In this document: positions 50,701 to 61,500 of the stretch, in pieces
Layout of the letters: the number at the start of each line of letters is the position of its first letter
Position numbering within the stretch: the first letter of the stretch is position 1
Assembly (NCBI GenBank): GCA_021292105.1
Contig: CM037870.1
Coordinates: forward strand, 62,026,167 to 62,090,166
Length of the DNA: 64,000 nucleotides
Direction of reading: 5' to 3'
DNA from: Anadara kagoshimensis
Lineage: Eukaryota; Mollusca; Bivalvia; Arcoida; Arcidae
The notes under the pieces: generated by a model
Databases searched by the model: none
What the model saw: only the letters and a program-made list of their open reading frames with translations
Told to the model about the DNA's origin: nothing
Program-made: the position numbers and the translations under genes

Positions 50701-53700
50701 TGGTGGGTGGTGCAGTGTACTTCCCAATGGCTCAAATGAAAACCAGATTCAATGCTTAAACTAAAACAGTCTATTGAGAAATAAATACTACCAACATTGC
50801 AGAGGTGTTATCCCTAAGATTTGACCTTGTGACCTTGACAAATGGCCTATGCACCTAAATTTGGTATGTGATTGTGGTACATCATTTTATGTTGGATCAC
50901 ATTAGTGTCAAGTTTGATAAAAATCCAACCATAGACATTGAAGATATGGAGCGGACATGATATTGAAACAGATGACTCGACAGACAGGCAGATGGAAAGA
51001 CGGATGGACAAGGTGATTCCTATATATCCATCTTAAATTTATTTGTAGGTGTTATAATAACAACATTGTCTGAGCATACATACAAGAGCGTTTACAACAG
51101 CTTCATTCCCATCAGCCACAGCCAGATGTAATGCTGTTCTTCCTTCATAATCCTGCCAGTTTATCACACTTGGTGTGGTATCCTGTAAAAATAAATGAGA
51201 GTGTTGTGGAGCTATGGAGTTTTACACCAAAGTCAAGACTCCTTCACTTACATCAAGGTGGTCAGTATGTGGATGATAGAGGAAGCCAGAGTGCCTAGAG
51301 AAAACCACTGAGCAAGCCAACTGACAAAGTTACTAACACTAGGATATGTCCTGACTGGGATTCAAACCTAGATGGTGAGAGGCACTGTTATCTGTAGGTG
51401 CACACTTTACAACAAATGTTGGTGACCAAGACCCCTTAGACTTATTAAATTAGCTCAATTTGACTTATTTGTTAAGGATTGAAAAAAATCAGGGGATGGT
51501 GGGGAGGGTTTTAATTTCATTTTTCATCAAAGATCTTATTTTTTCAATGTACAATGGGCACCAATCAGACAAAATAGTGTCCGTTAATCATTTCATTATT
51601 GTACAAGGTAATACATGAGATTTACACCAATTCAAATCCACATGAATTAACCCTAATTATTATTTGCACTAAAATTTGTATCTGTTAAAATAAATTTGTA
51701 CTATACAAATATTAGATAACTATTTATAAGGCATCAAAGGAACTGAAATTTCAATCATTTACAATGCAATTATAAGACTTTTATAAAGATTGATTAATTA
51801 TGAGATAACTTGAACACAATGGAGCTCTAGAATATAATTTGAGCACAGTTGAGTTCTAGAGTATAATTTGAGCACAGTTGAGTTCTAGAGTATAATTTGA
51901 TTATAAAGGAGTTCTATATAGAGTATTATTAGAGCACAGAAGAACTCTAGAGTATAATTTGAGCACAATGGAACACATCAGTATAATGTAAGAAGTGTTG
52001 AACTTTGGAGTATGATTTGAGCACAATGGAACACATCAGTATAATGTAAGAATTATTGAGCTTTGGAGTATGATTTGAGCACAATGGAACACATCAGTAT
52101 AATGTAAGAATTATTGAGCTTTGGAGTATGATTTGAGCACAGTGGAACACATCAGTATAATGTAAGAACTGTTGAACTTTGGAGTATGGTTTGAGCACAG
52201 TGGAACACATCAGTATAATGTAAGAACTGTTGAACTTTAGAGTATGATTTGAGCACAGTGGAACACATCAGTATAATGTAAGAATTATTGAGCTTTGGAG
52301 TATGATTTGAGCACAGTGGAACACATCAGTATAATGTAAGAATTATTGAGCTTTGGAGTATGATTTGAGCACAGTGGAACACATCAGTATAATGTAAGAA
52401 CTGTTGAACTTTGGAGTATGATTTGAGCACAGTGGAACACATCAGTATAATGTAAGAACTGTTGAACTTTGGAGTATGATTTGAGCACAGTGGAACACAT
52501 CAGTATAATGTGAGAACTGTGGCGCTCTGGAATATAATTTGAGAACAAATGAACTTACCAGTATAGTTCGAACACAATTAACAGCCTCTTTGTCATGACA
52601 ACTGGCAGCCCAATGTAGAGGGGTCTTTCCCTCTATATCTGGAATTCCAATATTTGAATCCTGTTTAATCAACATCTTCACATGTTCCACATTACCATAT
52701 GATGCTGCCCAGTGTAAACCAGTTCTCTATAATTAAAATTTATGTACAGTAAAAACTCAATTTAGTGTCTTTAGTTGCTTACTGACATGAATTTACAACT
52801 TGAGTAAAACTTCATCCAGTCAAACCTGTCTATAAAGGCCACTCAATGGAACAAGTAAAAGTGGCCTTTATGAGCAGGTGGCCTTTATATACAAGTTTAA
52901 ATAATATGAATAAAGAACAGTTGGGATACAATTCTACTGGACTTTATAAGCAGTTGGCCCTTATATGGAGGTGGCCTTTAAGGCAGGTTGGACTTTGGGA
53001 GTAAATACAAATTTATTTGCAAATGTAGGTGGTTTAAGGATATTCATTTGCCGATTTGTGAGTATGGTAAAAAAGCCAAATCCAGATTTTTCTTTCTGTT
53101 CAACAGCAAAATTACTGTCTTCAAGCATCATCTCTGTTACATCATAACACTGCAATCTGTAAATCTAAGAAGGTTTTTACATCATCAAGTTTTCAAGTGT
53201 CAATTTTGAGACCATGACAAAATCAGAAGAAAGTTTCATTTTTGTTATGCTTGTAAATATTAAAGGTATGCTAACCAGAGACCCATTGAAAAAAATTAAA
53301 ATCATAGAGCTCTATATAATCTATAAATTGTACTATAATTTCCCAATGATTGACTAAAATAAATATTTGCAATGAAACTGGAGATGGTAAAAAAAATTGA
53401 TTTTCAAAATATTTGAAAATATGTGTGTCATTCCTCAAGTAGCCATGTAATGTTGTTCAGCTACAAATTTTGAAAGTGACAATATTAAAGAGTCCTTTTC
53501 ATTACCAATTTTCTAAAACATGATGTTTTTTCAGTCAGTTAGTAATGATTTCTACAATGGTCAAATTAATTATGAAATAGTAACCTGTCTAATATGTGAT
53601 TACAAATGTTCTAGATGCAATCAAATACAAGACATGAATACAAAACTAGAACTGTAAGTGAAGCTGTCTTATACCCCATGCTGCATAGGTTTTGTTCTTA

Positions 53701-55527
53701 ATTCATGAACCTGGACCTATGCACCTACGATTGATATGTGGTACATCATCTCATGTTCAGCTGGTTTACATTTGAGATCAAAATTCATCCGTAGATATAA
53801 AAAAAATATATTTTATTGGGACAGATGACCGGATGGAAAGACACATCACCTTAACCTTCTTTTTCAAGGGTATAAAAATATTCAAAATTGAGAACCTATT
53901 GTTTTAATAAAAACAGTAGTCCAAATAAGTAGTCCAAAAAAGTAGTCCAAATATGTATGAATACTATTCTTACCTTATTTTTATCCTGATCATCAATTTC
54001 ACCGGGGGAGAGCTGCCGTAGTAAATATGCCATACATTTTGGTGATTTGTGTCGTGTACACAAATGCAATGCACTTTGACCTTCATTGTCCTTCTCTCGA
54101 CAGTTTGCTCCCTTTGACAGAAGCAGTTTTAGTAAACGGAAATTTCCCTAAAATTTAAATGAAATTAGCTCAAAATCAAAAATATTTTTTTCACAATTCC
54201 CGATTATTTATCTTTATTTCTTTATCTATAAGACATGGTATGGTAATTTGATGATAATGATGTTGCCATTGGCAACAGAACACTAGATGACTAAATATTA
54301 CATCTATGAATTATTTTCATTTATTTATTGCAGGTAGACAGAGTATTCTTGTTAAATTTGATTAATGCCATACATAATCACTAGGTGCTTGATGAGAAAC
54401 CTAAGATGTAAGGCATCAGAATACTGTGGCATCTGCTATCATACTCATTCAACAAGAAATATTCTGTTCTTGATTGACTTGGCATCAATATAGAGTGGAA
54501 AGATTCTTTCACTGATATTGTGTCAGTCAGATCTGAGTATCAAATTTTAATCAACAAAATTTATTAGACATTTTAAAACAATACCAATGGTGGCATTAAA
54601 ACAGAGTATTTGATGCTAAAATTGTTTACTAATAATGATTTATGCAAATGAGTAAGAAAAAGAATCTTACACTGGTAACAGTGTCTGAGACAAAGATATC
54701 TCATATTCTGATGAATATTTTTAATGTGCAGAACTCCCTCAAGCTCGTTCTGGAGAGAAAAATATTCATCCCCATCTTAAGTATTTTAAGATGAACTTAA
54801 ATGTCTAGAAACTATTTTGATCTTAACAATTTGACTAATTTTTTCTCTTGTACCCCTAATTACCTTATGAGCTGCCCAGTGAAGAGCTGTCCTTCCACCT
54901 TTGTCACATTTATTGACCTGAGTGCCTGCCCTGAGTAAAAGTTCTGCACATTCTAGCCTATCAGCTAACACACAGAACATAAGAGGTGTACGCCCAAACT
55001 GATCCCCGGTGTCTAACTCCTGTGTGCTGGCTGAAAATAAAACAAACAAAATACTGTAAAATCATTTATTTTCATAATGCCCAATTTTTCTCAAGGTTTT
55101 AAGAAAGTGGTTGTCGTTTCTGTTTTAGGTAAGTTAATATAATATAATACATTTGTACTACATGTATTTAGCTATCATGTGAAATAATGTTTCAGTGTAC
55201 CGGTACCCACAAAAACAACAAAAATTAAGAAACCATGGTAACTACCGGTGGATATCAATTTTTGTGTTTGTACAGGTCCAAATCAATGTCAATATTTTTT
55301 ATTTTGTGGGCTCCATCTATTCTACACATGCTATGCCCCAGTGGCATAACAGTACATTGAAATGCAAAGGTTCACTCGGGGCATATCGTAACAAGAGAAA
55401 GAAGCTTCATAGTTTGTTTATCAAATCAAAGTGGTTCTCTGTAAATACTCTGTGAGAATGGAATAGACATACACAAATGAACATGTACATGTGTGTAGAA
55501 CACCCCTCTCCCCCCCCCCCCCCCCCC

Positions 55528-55559
<32 letters not shown>

Positions 55560-58500
55560 CCGCCTCTCTCTCTCTCTTTCTCTCTCATATTACATATATA
55601 GACCATTTAATTATTTTCTTACTTTTATCTAGATGAATTGTTCAATGGATAACAACTTTAATAAATTTAATAAATTTAATGAATGATAAATTGTTTCCTA
55701 AGGCATTTTATGTAGAGCAAATTAATTATCAAGAATAATGTATATGTTTATATATTTGTATATTGTTATTATTCCTTATTATATATTTTGTATTTATATG
55801 ATGTCATATATATTAATTTGTTTGTGTAACACTTGAATCCCAAAAAACATGATGAAAATAAGTTTTACGAGCTGGAATTAAACCGTAGCCAAATAGAAAA
55901 CAATTTAGTGATCCAGGTACGAACGTGATGTTTCTGCATAATGATGATTATTTATGCCTTGGCTTGGGGCGTTACCAAGAATAAATGTCAATTCTATAAA
56001 ATATCAACAAAACATTTTATTAAAATTACAATTATTTTGGATGATGTATATTAATGTGAATGTCAATTTGATATTGTTAAAAAGTACTGAAATTATGTGA
56101 AAAAGTAATATTTTAAAATTTGGCATGACTTTATTAGATGTCAAAACTACAGAAACCTCTGAATAGTTGGGCAGAGTAGTCTAAAGTGACATATGGATCA
56201 CAACATGGCCATGGTTTGAATGTGGCCCAAAGTTAGGACAGATCCTAGTGTGAGAATGTTTGTCAGTTCACTTGCTTTAGGCAGGTATTTTTCTCTGGAC
56301 ACTCCAGTTTCCTCCACAATTCATGAACTGATGGCCTAAATGAAAGTGAAAGAATCTTGACTGGGTATCATAACAAGGTTTTGTTGTACATCTTCTTGGT
56401 TGTATTCCATTTTTTAATTTAAACAAGAGGCCCATGGGCCTTAACGCTCACCTGAGGAAGAGTACATATCTTATGCAGAGGTTCAATGGTCAATGACATT
56501 AATGAAAGAGAATATCAAAATTTTTAGCAGTAAGGGCCAATAATATGCAAGTATTTTTGCAAATTAATTATAATAATTATTATATAAGTATGCTATATAT
56601 AACATATCTAAAGTCTAGCTACAATATATTATTTATAAACAGCTAAAACATCTGTATATTAAAATGTGCATTAGGCCAATACCTACAATATTCCAATATA
56701 CATGCCTATACAAAGAGTTTATAGTTTTTGAGATAATTAACCATTTAAGTATTCGTTTGCATCTATGACCTTGACCTTTGAACCTATGAACTTCATTCAT
56801 ATATCAAAATGATCGTTGTGCAAATGCCTACAATATTCCAATATACATGCCTATACAAAAAGTTTATAGTTTTTGAGATAATTAACCATTTAAGTATTAG
56901 TTCGCGTCTATGACCTTGACCTTTGAACCTATGACCTTCATTCATATATCAAAATGATCGTTAGGCCAATACCTACAATATTCTAATATACATGCCTATA
57001 CCAAAAGTTTATAGTTTCTGAGATAATTAACCATTTAAGTATTAGTTTGCATCTATGACCTTGACCTTTGAACCTATGAACTTCATTCATATATTAAAAT
57101 GATCGTTGTGCAAATGCCTACAATATTCTAATATACATGCCTATACAAAAAGTTTATAGTTTTTGAGATAATTAACCATTCAGTACTTGTTTACATCTGT
57201 GACCTTGACCTTTGAACCCATGACCTTTATTCATATATCAAAATGACCATTGTGCCATTACCTACAATATTCTGATATACATGCCTATACAAAAAATTCA
57301 TAGTTTTGCAGATAATTAACTATTTTGGTATTCTTGGACATCTGTGACCTTGACCTTTGAACCCATGACCCTGATCTTGTATCAAAATGATCGTCATGTC
57401 AATACCTACAAATAACTGAAAATCCTACTCTATTATCACAAGAAATGTTGAAAAAATAGGATTTTTTATCAAAGGTAAAAAACTGGGACATGACCTTGAC
57501 CTTCGACCTTGACATCAATTCGAAGAAAATTGCAAGACAAGATCAACAGTGAAAACTCCATACAATTATCTTCAGCCGTTATGAAGTTATAACAATAAAT
57601 GTCTCATTTTAAAAATTACGTAACTTTACGCAAAAAACGCGTAACCTATTTTTCGTTCAATTTTCATAAAAAACACAATTTTATTGTTCCCAGGTATGCT
57701 GAATCCAAATATCCAATCAAAATTTGCCTGCACCTTTTGGTTTCAGAGAAGAAGATTTTTTTTGTCTTTTTGCTATTTTTAGTAACAGCGGCCATCTTGT
57801 TTGGCATGGCCAAACCCCGAACACAATTTTGAAAGGCTGTTACCCAGGCATGATAATCACCAAGTTTCATTAAATTTGGCCCAGTAGTCTTGGAGGAGAA
57901 GATTAAAATGTAAAGTTTACACACGACGGACGACGCACGACGGACGACGCACGACGGACGGTGATAGATTGCAATAGCTCATCTGAGCCTTTGGCTCAGG
58001 TGAGCTAAAAATTTGGAAAATCCTGATTGCCTTGGTTTCTTGGATCAGGTGTTTGATTGGTGTCTTAAATCCCTTTAGACAAAAATATTTCACTTAATTG
58101 TGGAATTAACCACATACCAGGAAAAAACCACCAAACTTCAACAACCAAACTATCAAACATCCTTACACTAGAATCTAGTCTTTATAGGATTCTTACCTAG
58201 CCAACAAGATGACAAGCTGGCAATTTATTTTTGGAAAATAAAAAACATTGACAGGAAAAAACTACCTGTGTTTATCTGTAATTTTGTAACATAACAAGAA
58301 GGGCTATACATTACCTAATTGCAGTTGCTTTATGCAACTGTAACAAGTCTTATATTAGCAAAGCCTTATAAAACATCTGAAAAACGGGAGACCAAAGTGG
58401 ATCTGACAGAACAGTGACAGCAGAATTAAAAGGGCAAAGTTATCTTGGGGAGAAATTAAGAAGATAGTACAAAATTGCTAAAAATGAAAAAATGCAGCAT

Positions 58501-61500
58501 TGGCCATTCAGGGAATTATATGAATCATGTTGAGTAAGCCTCATTAGCTCATTAAAACTGGATTGACAGACTTTAACTATCCCCAATGAGCATGAAGGTT
58601 CAGCTTACTGGATTGACAGACTTAAACTATCCCCAATGAGCATGAAGGTTCAGCTCACTGGATTGACAGACTTTAACTATCCCCAATGAGCATAAAGACT
58701 CAGCTCACTGGATTGACAGACTTTAACTATCCCCAATGAGCATGAAGGCTCAGCTCACTGGATTGACAGACTTTAACTATCCCCAATGAGCATGAAGGCT
58801 CAGCTTACTGGATTGACAGACTTTAACTATCCCCAATGAGCATGAAGGTTCAGCTCACTGGATTGACAGACTTTAACTATCCCCAATGAGCATGAAGGTT
58901 CAGCTCACTGGATTGACAAACTTTAACTATCCCCAATGAGCATGAAGGTTCAGCTCACTGGATTGACAGACTTTAACTATCCCCAATGAGCATGAAGGCT
59001 CAGCTCACTGGATTGACAGACTTTAACTATCCCAATGAGCATGAAGGTTCAGCTCACTGGATTGACAGACTTTAACTATCCCCAATGAGCATGAAGGTTC
59101 AGCTCACTGGATTGACAGACTTTAACTATCCCCAATGAGCATGAAGGCTCAGCTCACTGGACTGACAGACTTTAACTATCCCCAATGAGCATGAAGGCTC
59201 AGCTCACTGGATTGACAGACTTTAACTATCCCCAATGAGCATGAAGGTTCAGCTTACTGGATTGACAGACTTTAACTATCCCCAATGAGCATGAAGGCTC
59301 AGCTCACTGGATTGACAGACTTTAACTATCCCCAATGAGCATGAAGGTTCAGCTCACTGGATGGACAGACTTTAACTATCCCCAATGAGCATGAAGGCTC
59401 AGCTCACTGGATTGACAGACTTTAACTATCCCCAATGAGCATGAAGGCGCAGCTTACTGGATTGACAGACTTTAACTATCCCCAATGAGCATGAAGGCTC
59501 AGCTTACTGGATTGACAGACTTTAACTATCCCCAATGAGCATGAAGGCTCAGCTTACTGGATTGACAGACTTTAACTATCCCCAATGAGCATGAAGGTTC
59601 AGCTCACTGGATTGACAGACTTTAACTATCCCCAATGAGCATGAAGGCTCAGCTCAATGGATTGACAGACTTTAACTATCCCCAATGAGCATGAAGGCTC
59701 AGCTTACTGGATTGACAGACTTTAACTATCCCCAATGAGCATGAAGGCTCAGCTTACTGGATTGACAGACTTTAACTATCCCCAATGAGCATGAAGGCTC
59801 AGCTTACTGGATTGACAGACTTTAACTATCCCCAATGAGCATGAAGGCTCAGCTCACTGGATTGACAGACTTTAACTATCCCCAATGAGCATGAAGGTTC
59901 AGCTCACTGGATTGACAGACTTTAACTATCCCCAATGAGCATGAAGGCTCAGCTCACTGGATTGACAGACTTTAACTATCCCAATGAGCATGAAGGCTCA
60001 GCTCACTGGATTGACAGACTTTAACTATCCCCAATGAGCATGAAGGTTCAGCTCACTGGATTGACAGACTTTAACTATCCCCAATGAGCATAAAGACTCA
60101 GCTCACTAGACTGACAGACTTTAACTATCCCCAATGAGCATGAAGGTTCAGCTCACTGGATTGACAGACTTTAACTATCCCCAATGAGCATGAAGGTTCA
60201 GCTTACTGGATTGACAGACTTTAACTATCCCCAATGAGCATGAAGGTGCAGCTCACTGGATTGACAGACTTTAACTATCCCCAATGAGCATGAAGGCTCA
60301 GCTCACTGGATTGACAGACTTTAACTATCCCCAATGAGCATGAAGGCTCAGCTCACTGGATTGACAGACTTTAACTATCCCCAATGAGCATAAAGGCTCA
60401 GCTTACTGGATTGACAGACTTTAACTATCCCCAATGAGCATGAAGGTTCAGCTCACTGGATTGACAGACTTTAACTATCCCCAATGAGCATGAAGGCTCA
60501 GCTCACTGGATTGACAGACTTTAACTATCCCCAATGAGCATGAAGGCTCAGCTCACTGGATTGACAGACTTTAACTATCCCCAATGAGCATGAAGACTCA
60601 GCTCACTGGACTGACAGACTTTAACTAAATTACACATACCAACTATTAGCCTGGCTAGCTGTGCTTTATCTCCATTGACTGCTGCTGCATGTATCTGAGT
60701 TACTGCTTCTATCTTCTGTGAAGAATCATTACTACTAAATGGCCCATTAGGGCTGTCAACCTATATAAAAGATGAGACACTTTATTTAAAAAAAAAGAAA
60801 AACAATAAAATATCAAACTAGCTTTCTCATAAGATAAGATATCAGGGTAATTAAATGGAGTTCACCAACATAGCATATGATACCCTATAATGTTTGTGCA
60901 GAATGTTGGTTATTGAATAAAAAAAATTCTTGTGAAAACCGATATTCTGAAAAAAGGTAACATTTTTAATGTCTATGGTCAAGTTGTTTGGCGCTCTGGG
61001 CCTGAAACTTATCCGAGTCTAAGACTGGTTGGACTCTCTGGTCCTGAAACTTACCGGAGTTTGAGACTTGTTCAGGCTCTTTGGCCCTGAAACTTACCTG
61101 AGCCTGAGACTGGTTTGGGCTCTCTGGCCCCAAAACCTACCCGAGTCTGAGACTGGATGGGGAACTGGTCCTGAAACTTAACAGAGTCTGAGACAGATTG
61201 GGACCTCTGGTCCTGAAAAGACTCAGACTGATTGTTACTCTTGGGTCCTGTAACTTATCTGAGTCTGAGACTGGCTGAGGCTCTCTGGTCCTGAAACTTA
61301 CATGAGTCTGAGTCTGAGACTGGTTGGGGCTCTCTGGCCTGGAAACATATCTGAGTCTATGACTGGTTGGGGATCTCTGGCCCTGAAACTTACCTGAGTC
61401 TGAGTCTGAGACTGGTTGGGGCTCTCTGGCCTGGAAACGTATCTGAGTCTATGACTGGTTGGGGATCTCTGGCCCTGAAACTTACCTGAGTCTGAGTCTG

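Noticed and set aside
52442..52690. 82-codon frame as a separate small gene
   Set aside because: It is the INVS ankyrin exon read through its donor into the 58-bp array.
52961..53209. Three overlapping frames near 53 kb
   Set aside because: Mutual shadows on both strands with no domain and no splice support. Part of the region is a MITE end.
55421..55606. Arg/Glu-rich minus frame
   Set aside because: Translation of the (CT)n microsatellite.
58558..60626. CRISPR-like array
   Set aside because: Units are contiguous without unique spacers, and the context is an animal gene intron. It is a minisatellite.
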